Under the pieces are notes generated by a model. It was not told where the DNA came from and made no database searches. It saw only the letters and a program-made list of their open reading frames with translations. This document shows positions 37,701 to 49,700 of a DNA stretch of 64,000 bases, one piece after another. How positions within the stretch are numbered: the first letter of the stretch is position 1; each line of letters opens with the position of its first letter. Source of the DNA: Panorpa germanica (taxonomy: Eukaryota > Arthropoda > Insecta > Mecoptera > Panorpidae). The DNA is taken from NCBI GenBank assembly GCA_963678705.1, contig OY783207.1:6448001-6512000 (forward strand), read 5' to 3'. Position numbers and translations under genes: made by a program.

Positions 37701-40700
37701 AAAAATATTAACATAAATTAGTATAATTGCGGAAACAATTATAAAAAAAATATTATAGTAAATATTCAAAAGTATTGGAATATAATACTAAAAAAATTAA
37801 TAGCTTCAATGACAAACAATGATGCTACAAAAAAGTTAGGTTATAGCAAATATTCAAAAGTACTGAATATAATACTAAAAAAATTAATAGCTTCAATGAC
37901 AAACAATGATGCTACTAAAAAAAGTTAGGTTATAGCAAATATTCAAAAGTATTGAATATAATACTAAAAAAAAATTATAACCTCGTTAATAATGATGCTA
38001 ATAAAAAATACTTGGATTATAGCAAATATTCAAAAGTACTGAATATAATACTAAAAAAAATGATAGCTTCATTAATAACGTTGCTATATAAAAAAAATAC
38101 AATTATCAATTTATAGTAATAATTATATACAAAAAAAAAGATACTGTCTTATTATACTTAAAGATTTTCTTATCAGTGATTATGATCTATAAACAGCTGT
38201 GTGCAGGGCTCTGGAGACGATTAACATCGATTTAGATTATTCCATGTGTTCTAGAAGCATCCATCCATTCGCTGGGGGCAAAAGATTTCTTTTTTCTGAT
38301 TCAGCGGGCTGTAGTTTTGCATCCACCGGACTTGTAGAAAATTATGAGAAATACAGATGAATTGACGTTCTATCTCGTACTCTTCGGCAATCTTGGAAAT
38401 AATCGATCGACGTAGTGGTATCCAGAATAATTGATCTGCATCCAGGTGTAGAATATATAGAAAAAAATTTTGGGCGTACCTCTTGGATATTTATGTGTAG
38501 GAATATCTCTTCGAGACCCCACCTGACACCATTTGTTGTAAGTATATTCGAAGGCGGATGTTACACCTGACATCAATGTTGTAAAAAGAGGTCGGATTGT
38601 CGTTCTAGAAGGAGATTACTCAGCTTGCTAATACATTCCGCAGGGATGCTAGTTTCTGGAAGTAGACTCTTCAGTTGACGATCATCCACCTTCTTGAATT
38701 ACTCACGTTGATAAGAATTAACTCTTTTAAGATGATTAACAGGATTCTTGTTAAGACGGTGTATTGTTGCAATTTGAGAATACTTGAGCGGCCTAAAGTA
38801 TAACCTCGTTGCAACATACGACGGTTGAACAATTAGTATCTTTTAATTACTATTAATACAAACACTTTTATTAAAATATATCATTTATTCGTTGTAATAT
38901 TATATCTGCGTACTTAATTACAATAGTATTTTATTGGATTAATAAAGATGCCAGATATAAAACAAAATGTAATTCTAGTGTTATAATTTGATTAATAGTT
39001 AAAATGTGCTCACTATTGAATACTTAGATGTTACAATTGGAGTAATGTACGAACGAAGTACAATTAGTAAACACTTGGTTGAGACTCCGGAGAAGACTGA
39101 CTTTCTGACTAGCGTGCAGATTAATATATAATGATTTATTTCACATCACAATGTGCCAATACTGAGTTACCAGCATTAAAATAATATAAAATCTCCACAG
39201 ACCAGAGTCAATGTTTACAAGCGCTAAATACAAATAATTATTTATTACAATATTAATACTAAAATTAAAGATAACGTAATATAATTCTTATAAAATAAAT
39301 AACATTTATATTAAAAATAGGAAGGATAAGTACGACTTATGCGTACTTACAACAATACATATATCGCATTTACGTAACAATTTGTTTTGGTTACATTTAA
39401 TTGTAAATTTTACTTAAATAATACATAACTGTGTTTAAAGAAGTACACGTACCAGAGAGCGTAAAATTAAATTCGTTGTTTATAAATCTTTTGTAGTCAT
39501 TTCTTAATTTATGTTTAATTTTACAATATTTGTAGTAATTTTTATCGAGCCTTAAGTATCATTCCTACACACTGCCTTTATTTAATTTTGTATTTAATTT
39601 AAATTGTTTAGCATATGGCAATACGCGTAGTCATTCACAGTATTTATTTTTTAGGTTTTCTTAGTTTTTGTGGAACCTTACAAGGTCCAATGTTTTAAAT
39701 TAAAAATATTAAATTAAGAAAAACTATATTATATTATAACCTCCAAAATGTGACAATCTGTCAAAATGCAGTAGATTTTATATTTAAAAGATGTTTAATG
39801 TCAGTTTGTCAGAAATAAAAACAATATCTATTACTAATTGTTATTAAAAACAGCAATTTAATTATTTCACCTTCAATTTTGTCAAACTGTCGAAGTATCA
39901 AAATTTATATAACTAACGATGCATGCACACCAACTAAATTAACTAAATTCAAATTAAAACACGAATGTGACTCGGAATGCCTATTCCGAAAATCTTAAAT
40001 CTAGATTAAAATATTAGATTAAAACAGTTCATTAAATATCAAAACAGTGAGTTTGCTGAACGCTTTAAAATTATTGATGTTTTATACTAATCGGAATTAC
40101 TGTAGTTGAGTTAGTTTCGAGAAAATCTCGTTCAAAATGTTGACGCGATACATGGAGTTAAACAAATAGCACAGTTGTACCAATATCTTTCTCATGAGGC
40201 TTATTAATTATTTATTTTATTATTACCTGTTAATTTTTAATTTATTTAAGGATCAGCCTACAATAAATTGAGAGAAAAGATCAATTTTTTATAAAGGTCA
40301 AAAATTTGCAACAGATTTTTAATTTCCTGATAAACTATCGTTTTGAATGGCAATGCAATGTGGTACAATAAAATTCTTCTATAAAATCATTCCTAAAATT
40401 TTTCTTTTCAACTTTTGTGTTAAATTTTTCGTGCAATGGTAGTTCTTGTTTTATTTGATATTTACACAAAAAAACTATGTAATCTCTATGTAAATTTTAC
40501 TACTGTTTTACCATTAATGTAACATCTATGCAGCAAATACAATTATATTACGTAAACGCTACATAACTCTGTGTTAATTGACAATTAACCTATGAAATTA
40601 ATAGGAGATTTTAAACTAAAATATTTGTGATCAATATGGTTTTGTTATGCATAGGCGCTTGCAGAAATTTTGATTTCTAAATGTGTGTCTGTGTATGTGT

Positions 40701-43700
40701 GTGTGTAGGGGGTACTTTTTACGTTTACCTTGAGGACGCCCATGTTTATATGCATATGTGTAGCAACATAAGTAGTATATAGGTAGCATGTAGGTATATA
40801 AAAAGGAACAGATGACATAAAAGTGTAATATGTACATACTAGTAAATATTTTATACGTATAATTGTATATCTTATGTATATATATATCAGGAGTATCTGC
40901 ATATAGAACCAATTCTAGGACAGTCATAAAATTGTTACTTAACGTGGATTATCATTTCGAAATCACGTGCTGGTGCTACATTGCCGGCTCACGGACGGGG
41001 CCCATGCCCATGTACATGTCCATGTCATACCTTGTTAAGAAGTTACCGAAGGTGTAACTGGAATCATTAGACATGTAAAACTAGTGCTTATGTGCCGCGT
41101 TACTTATCTCGCGTCGGTCTTAACTTAGATAACACTCAAAGAGGTCGTTCAGATAAAAGACTATTCGTAAATACACAAAAACAAGACGTACATATAAAGA
41201 TACAACCATCTGAAAATGTACTCATAAAGATATAAGTACGATACCAGAAAATTACAAGAAATCACTTTCACATTCGTCTACTTAAATAGAAATTCAATAA
41301 TGTGTATCATGGAGAGTATGAAACTAAGTTTAGTTTTTAAAAACTATAGTAATATTTTGAGGTTAGATAACCTTAAAAGTGATAAAATAATAGTGAGAAA
41401 TAATCAAAAAGTGATTTTAAAAATGTGTTATTCTTATTTGATATTATCTAAATATAGATCTGATAGTAGAGTGTTTACTAAATTTAATTCTAAAAATGGT
41501 GAAAAAATAAATATGGATTTACTTTATGGGAAAAGTTTTAATATGAAATTAGTTTTTGATATTAAAAGTGGATTAGTTTTTGTTGATATTTGTGAGAATC
41601 ATAATAATTTTGTGTTTTGTTTGAAGATAAATAGTGGGAAAGCGATGAAAACAGAAACAGGTATGATTTTGTAATATTAGACTAAGCGCACACGATAGAA
41701 ACTCATTGAATAAATAGAGAAAAAGTTTAGAAAATTAAATTTTGTATTACTCATGGCTTCATTACTAAAATCGTGATATTTCTCACGTACAAAACAGTTC
41801 AAAATTCAAATATTAATCAATAAGCGTCATGTAAGTGATTTAATCTCTGTTGTCTTATCAATAAGATCGAAACTGAGCTAAAAATATAACTGAATACGCA
41901 ATAATATCATAATTCTTTAAAAAATAACAAATTGCATCATTTATTCTTCTTAGAGCCCGGGAAAGTTTAGTTTCAAATCTATTTAGAAATAACTGTTTTC
42001 TAAGAAATTACAAATTTTCACTCAGAGGCGAATTATGTCCCAATAACACGTAGAATTCGAACCACAATTCAGTTGTGACTGGATACAATTAAATTTTAGC
42101 GCACCGTCTGTGACGTTTATAAATAGTGAATTGACAGAAAAACGTCTTAGATAAATTGATATCTGTCTTTGCGTCCTTGACAAAAATGTACCAATCAACC
42201 AACCGCCTTTTAATCTAAGATTAGTTCCATGTGTACTTGCTAAATACAAAACATAAATTGTTTACCAATATTTTATGTATTATTTATATAAAAACGTTAC
42301 CTTACATAAAATATTGAGTGTCCCAATAACCTTGATACAACTTATATGGATGTACAAGGTTTTATATGAGACGATACTAAATTCGGCGCACTTATTGGGA
42401 GACTCTATACTTATGAAAAAATATTTAACATAAAAACCTTACATAAAAGTTTGTATGTAAAATTTATTAAATAAATATAACGACATTTTTACATAAAATT
42501 TTGAAAGAAAATTTCTTCACTATGTTTAGCAAGTAAGAGTAAATTTCTATGTACTTTACCACAAATAATGGCATTCGGGAAAGAAAATTTATACTAGATA
42601 GAATAGAATATGTGACAAATTAATATTGGTGTGTCTAGTCAACTTACAAATCCAAAGCTTGTGATATAGAAACATCAGATGTGCCTAATTTTTTTCCTTA
42701 GCAACAGAGATATTAGAAATATATTTTATTTGAGTGATTCTATATATCAATATATGACTCACAAACTAATAAAGTTCTCAGCTGTACCGCAAGGAAGAAA
42801 CAACCAACTCCGATACACAAAATCATTGAATCATATTTTAAAATAATTTAAATAAAATAATAAGGAAACATTTTTGTTAACATTTGCACTTTGATAATTG
42901 ATCATTCTGTGTAATACGAGTATCTTAAGAAATGATACCGGGCATTACCGTAAAATTTAACACATCTTATAAAGCAGTAAACGTGAACGTTGTGGTTATG
43001 TAATATTTACCGTAAAATCTTGATTATAACGCGCACCTGCGTATAATATTGTATACTTAGTTTATTCTAAAACTGACTAGTAATGCTACCATACCACTGT
43101 TAAAGATTTTGTTTAGACTGTATAAAATATCTGTCAACAAAAGTGTTGCCAACCCCTGTCAGTATAGTTATAGGTTATAACTATACTATATTGACAGGGT
43201 CATAGCTATAACTTATAGCTATGACTAATATTTTAAATGATTAGCTAGCAATTAATACTATTTACTACTAGTTAAAAAAAATAGCCATGGCAGTGACAAA
43301 TACCATAGATGTAATAGAGCAAACAACATTATTTTAATAGGGGTTGGAAAATAAATAATTAGGAAAATGAGTAACTGCTTAATATGTTAACTGCACAGAG
43401 CTGTGATTTTCTTATAGAATCCTCACTGTTTAAATATTAAGCCAATAGAAAAAATAGCAAATCAGTTATTTTTATATTTAAATTTAAAAAATTAATCACA
43501 CTCACTGAGTTTTAGTGTAATTTAAGCTATTAACCTAAAATGTAAGTTTCAGCTTATAAAATATAAAGAAATAAAATTATTTATATTAAATAAAATAATT
43601 TGTATTAAATAAAGATAGTAATTATTACAAAATAATGTTAGGATTAAAAGTTTAAATTAAAAATAAAAACAGTGAATGGGAATGTGGTTTAATACTTATA

Positions 43701-46700
43701 ATTACTGTGTACTAAGCTTTACTGTGTCTTAGGGTTCGATCCCTTGAGCAGCGCTATATTTTTTGGGTCCTATCATATAGAAATTATTGAGAAATCATTA
43801 TCTCTAGTAAAATGTACTTAATATATTATTTGGAGAGTTTTAAAGAAAGAATATATCTTCCAAAATGAGGGAAATGTGGTCTATTTTCAAGGTGTATCAT
43901 TTATTTCAATTGCTGGCTTACTTAAAGATATCATTTACACACATAAATAAAAGGAGAAATTACTTCTTTAGAAGAGATAAAGACTTCCTTTTATCACATT
44001 TATTGTGATGTGTTTAGTAATTCTAATTACTTGAATATAATCTTTTTATGTTTATTAAACATCTTTATCTTAAACTAGTGATCATTTTTATTACTGTTTA
44101 TTCTTTTTCCGTAAATATCCACACCAAGAAAGTGTCAGTTTTTTTTCAATAAGTTATTTTACAAATTTGATGATTCACAACTGATAACTTTATTTATTTA
44201 ACACTTTTTTATAGGGTAATAGCAAATATTTGTCTAACCTAACCAAACATAACCAAATTCTATAAAAAAGGGCATATTAATTACAGTAATTTAATATTTC
44301 TCATTGGTTCGACGTTCCCACGTTGCTAGCAGCATAATTTCAAACTCGTTATCAAGGTGCGAATCTATGTATGATTCACGACTGTCCATTTTGGTCCAAT
44401 CTACAGATAACAATCCAGATCTAGTTCTCTTTCGTTAACGATCATTGTATAGCGAGTTATGTTGAGAAATTATTTCTTGTATTTCCTAAATTTAGTAGAT
44501 TCCCAATGATAAAAAGTGTTAAGTGGTTGAATGTATCAAAAGTAATTTTAATATTGTTATAAGCATAGTGATTCAAATTATCTAAAGAAAAAGAAAGTTG
44601 AAAATTATTTAAGTTTTTTATTGAAGTATAGTTATAATAGTTCTTGTAAAAATTGTTCTTAAAAACTGCCTCAAGAATGTTATCTAATATAATGTTAAGT
44701 GACCTTTTTTATTATTAGAATCATAAAATTACCTTATTTAGGATTAAATGCTAACTGTTGGTTTCTATACAAAGATATCGAAGAAGCCCTAAATTACAGA
44801 AACGTTACGCAATTGCCGAGACAATAATTTAATTAAAATTATTTGTCATAAATAACCGGAAGGTGTACTCTTTTGAATAAAGTGACAATCAATTAAAAAT
44901 ATTCATCGGTGTAGTTTTAACGGCAGTTTCAAAAAGAAACCACCAGATGGCCCACTTCGTAAAATCATAAAACGTTTTTTGTGTTATTATACATATTTAA
45001 AATTTTAACAGTATTTAAGGTAACATTAATATTTTGCGTTTATCGGGGCATGTTATTTGATCCAATTACAAAACCTTACATATTATTATCTTGCAGTTGT
45101 CAAAAATATATAGTTTTATGATTCAGCAAAAGAATTATTAAAGACTTTGTCGCGCAAAGATTATATCTCAAAGAGAATGGCAATTCATGTAGCCAATAAC
45201 AATAAGATAAACAATGGTACTTGATGACCTTATTTTTTAATCCATTTAAATGAGTCATACGAACGACAATTACATAAACAAACTGTTTGTTGATCAACAT
45301 CAACTATGGTTCGAATGTGGGCTCAACGGGGGTAGGCGTTTGATACTTTGCATTTACTTTTGTTCTCAATATCCGCCTTATTAATCAAATTTTAAGTAAA
45401 ATTATCATTGGACAAAAACATGCATCAAAATAAAATTATAATACAGGGTGTCCAGAAAGGGTATCGGGTATTTGTTTTCGCGCCATATTCGAAACGGGGC
45501 GTCTAAAGGGTGCGGGGAGGGGTTCGTGGCGTCCGCCATTCTGTGGAGTTTTAGTCACGATGGAACAGTACTCGGGGATGCATCGCGCATTTTGCGTACG
45601 AGCGTATTATCGTAATGGTGATTCAATAGTGACTGCTCAACGTCTATATCGTACACGCCACGCGCCAAGTGACGATAGCATTAGGAAATGGATCAGGATG
45701 TTCGAGAATACAGGTGCGACAGTTAAAATTCAAAACTCTGGTCGTCCTCGTTCAGTTCGCGATGAAAAAACAATTGAAGAAGTTGAGGCGTCGGTTCGTC
45801 AAAATCCGTCTGTATCCATCCGAAAGCGAAGCCAAGCGTTGAACATCAAAAAATCGTCTTTACATTACATTTTAAAGAAAGACTTACATCTAAAAGCCTA
45901 TAAAATTCAATTGGTTCAAGAATTGAAGGATACGGACTAAGAATATCGATAGCTATGTGTCAACGTGTTATCGCCAATCTTCGTTTCCGTTTAGAAGAGT
46001 GCCAGCAACGTAACGGTCATCATTTGGATAACGTCATCTTTTCCAAATAATTCTCCAATTCATATGCTAATAATAAACAATAAACTTTTTTATTGCATAC
46101 AAATAATTTTTGTTTCATTGAACTTACAAATACCCGATACCCTTTCTGGACACCGCAGAATGAGCAGTCACTATTGAATCACCATTACGATAATACGCTC
46201 GTACGCAAAATGCGCGATGCATCCCCGAGTACTGTTCCATCGTGACTAAAACTCCACAGAATGGCGGACGCCACGAACCCCTCCCCGCACCCTTTAGACG
46301 CCCCGTTTCGAATATGGCGCGAAAACAAATACCCGATACCCTTTCTGGACACCCTGTATAACTTAATTTTACATGTTTTTAAGGCAAAAGTGTAAATGTA
46401 CTTTAGTGAGTGCCGCCTGAACATTTTGATGTGTGATGTGTAAAACCAGCCTTACAGGGTACCCTCACTCAGTGTACAATTATTCAATGTCGCTTTAGGC
46501 GCCAATTTTGGAATAGTGAACTAAGATGCTCGGCGACTCAATGTCGCTTTAGGCGCCATAAGTCGCCTTTTTTGGAATAGTGAACTAAAATGGAATAGTG
46601 AACATAAATCTTATCTTTTTGCACATAGCATATTTATGAAACGTTTTTAAGTAATTTTTTAAACGTTTTTAAATAATAACATAAGAGCCTTTTAGATTAA

Positions 46701-49700
46701 ATATTACCTTATTTTCCTTGATGAAATATTTTATCAAAGTAATGTTTTGTACACACTAGTGCGACCTAACATTTGTTGGAAAAAGTTGTGCAGCACGTCT
46801 TCACCGGTGTAACATGTGACTTAATACATTGGCATCCTTTGTAGTTTGTACGAATCATTAAGCCCATTTCATATGTTTAGAACAAGAAAAATGGGACTTT
46901 GAAAATAAAGAAAATAATACATATATATATACTCGTATGTCTCGTAGAGTTAAATGAATCTCGCATACTGGAGTCCCACCAGTTTTTACGGGACTTAAAA
47001 TCCATGCTTTATATATTGTGAGTGGTAATCGATTCTTTTTAACAGTAAGTTTATCTTCTTTCAGGTCAGATGCTTATCAATTGGTTCCTATCCGCTTTTT
47101 CGGATGATCATAGCGGCAGAGGAAATTCGTCCGATCAACAACTTCGTCTGATGGTGGTACAAAATTGTTCTTATTTATTAGCTGCTGGTGTACTTAGACA
47201 AATCCCTGATAAACAAGAACCGTTGACACCTACATTTAGAGTAAGTATAATATTTTAACCGGGGAAGTAATGAGATATAGATATAAGTATCCTTGAGTCT
47301 AAATTATGTGTTTTTCTTTTTCAGCCAGACTTAATGTACTATTGGGCTCATGCGGAGACTCCAAGCGCTACTCCAATAACTCCTGGACGTTTGGAGTCAA
47401 TGTCCTGGCCTCCAACGTCTGATCAAATAGACGAAGACTCTAACAACAGACTGAACGAACAACAAAATATGAAAACAGCAAGTAGATTAACTTCCAGTAA
47501 ATCGGAATCCTTTGCACTTACAACATTCATAGAAAAAGCAAAAACAGAAAACCAAAGTTCCGATTCTTTTTTAAGAATAATAGATTTAAACAAGTCCCCT
47601 CAAAATTTTCAAAATCTACCAAGATCATCAGTGAGTACACCAAAAAAATCAGATGACTTTGCGACAAAACGGATATTGGAATTAGAGGAAACAGTTTCTA
47701 GTCTTCGCCGTGAATTGGAAAGGATAAAAACTCTTGCAGATATTCAGTCTTTAACCAGAAACGCTTTAAAAGACTTTGGATCTCCTGAAAGTGAAAAATC
47801 GGATTTAATATTTATTGGAAATGTTAGTGATAGTGATAAAAGCAATAAAACTAAATTTAGTAATAGAACAGATGACTCTGGCATTAGTAGTGCGGGGGGC
47901 TCGGATAAATCCAGTCTTTTAAAACATAATTCCTCATGTAGTGAAATTTCTTTAAATAAACAAGGATCAAGTGAAAGTAGTGTAAGTTTTTCTTCGTCTT
48001 TAAGTTTAAATACTGTTGATTCTAGTAGGGAAATAATATCTTCCAATAACTCAGTGCATTTACGTAAAGCAGTTATTCCTAAAACTTCATCACCGGAGAC
48101 TTTATCTAAGGATCATGATGAATCGCAAGTGTCAGTGAATAATATTTCTGTTATTGATAAGGACCAATCTCATATGGCAAGTTTCTCTGAAAATAATAAA
48201 TCATTGAATACAAAAAATGAAATAAATTCAGATTTGTCAAAACCGGAAAGTACAACAATCTCAACTCGTGCAACGAAAGAGTTAATATCTCCAAATAGAT
48301 TAGACGTTATTGAAGAAACATTGCAGCCAACTTCGATATCAGAAACAAATAATGAGATACCAACAGCAAAACCATCTTCAATGCCACCAATTCCTCCTCC
48401 AATGCCTGAAATGTCTCCTGGTATGCCAGGACTAGCAGGACCTCCGCCACCGCCAATGCCAGGAATTACAGGACCACCACCACCTCCAATGCCTGGAATA
48501 GCAGAACCACAAGCACCACCAGTACCTGGAATGGCAGGACCTCCACCACCACCAATGCCTGGAATGGCAGGGCCACCTCCTCCTCCTCCTATGCCTGGAA
48601 TGGCAGGACCACCTCCTCCTCCAATGCCAGGAATGGCAGGACCTCCACCACCTCCTATGCCAGGAATGGCAGGACCTCCTCCTCCTCCAATGCCAGGAAT
48701 GGCAGGACCTCCCCCACCTCCTATGCCAGGAATGGCAGGACCTCCACCCCCTCCTATGCCTGGAATGGCAGGACCCCCTCCTCCTCCTCCTATGCCTGGA
48801 ATGGCTGGACCTCCTCCTCCTCCAATGCCAGGAATGGCAGGACCGCCTCCACCTCCTATGCCAGGAATGGCAGGACCTCCACCTCCTCCGCCTCCAATGT
48901 TTGGTATGGGAGGTCCGCCTCCACCACCAATGATGAATATGGGTGGTCCGCCACCGCCACCACCAATGGGAGGACCCCCACCACCGCCTCTTCAAGGACA
49001 TCTGCCAAGTCCTTTCCCTACACCGCCTGTTGGAGGATGGAATCCTCCAGGAAGAGCATGTAAGAATAGTATTTTTCTTTTCAGTTTTCAGTCAGCGTTC
49101 TAGACTAAACTAGTTTTTCAATGTAACAACGCATGGAATTTTAGGTTGAAGGAACTAGAAATTTCAGCATGCTAAAAATAATATTTCAAATAATTTTCCG
49201 AATAATCACTTGCTTGTTTCCAAATCATTAACATAGGGAATGCACTTAGGTACCCTCTCACTTTACACGTTATTTTTTTCCCTCAGCGGTTACGTGTCCC
49301 GGAATATTCCCAAGTAAGTGTTTATGACAGTCGTCTTCATATTGATGTCTTGATATAGTTAATTTTTGGAAACAAACGTCTTGTTGTTAGTGTCTACTAA
49401 TTCGGATAATGATAATTATATCTTTTCCATAATTAGCGTTGCGAAAAGCACCTATAAACCCAACTATTCCTATGAAGCCCCTATACTGGACGAGAATTTT
49501 GGCTGCTCCGACTCCAGCACCTTGTCCTGTTGCGTCCAAGGCTAAACCGCTGTGGTTGGTATGTAACTTATTCACAATTTTCTGCATTGGGGATTTAGTT
49601 TATACTTAGATGCATTTATAATTATACCTGTTTCTTTCAGGAACTTGAAGAAGCAAAGCTTGATAACTTGACGGAATTTACCAATTTATTTTCACGTCAA

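Larger units (their letters stand above)
33805..39354 (-). mobile_element. LTR retrotransposon, Ty3/Gypsy-type reverse transcriptase, young but broken
   Basis: A 5.55 kb element lies antisense in the second cappuccino intron. Both LTRs are 821 bp and begin TGTTGTAAG and end CTTACAACA. I saw no difference between them by eye, so the insertion is recent. ATAC flanks both sides as a 4-bp target duplication. Next to the LTR at 38534 a stretch reading TGGTGTCAGG fits a primer site for tRNA-Leu. The coding part carries a DUF1759-like gag, a CCHC zinc knuckle, an aspartic protease ([11 protein letters not shown]) and the beginning of a Gypsy-like reverse transcriptase. I see no RNase H or integrase, so the copy looks broken, with one or a few breaks. 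The leader holds four ~85-bp tandem copies. Confidence 0.9.

Noticed and set aside
48432-49001. Long minus-strand frame rich in Trp, Arg, His and Ser opposite the FH1 region
   Set aside because: It is the mirror of the proline-rich minisatellite on the plus strand and has no independent coding support.
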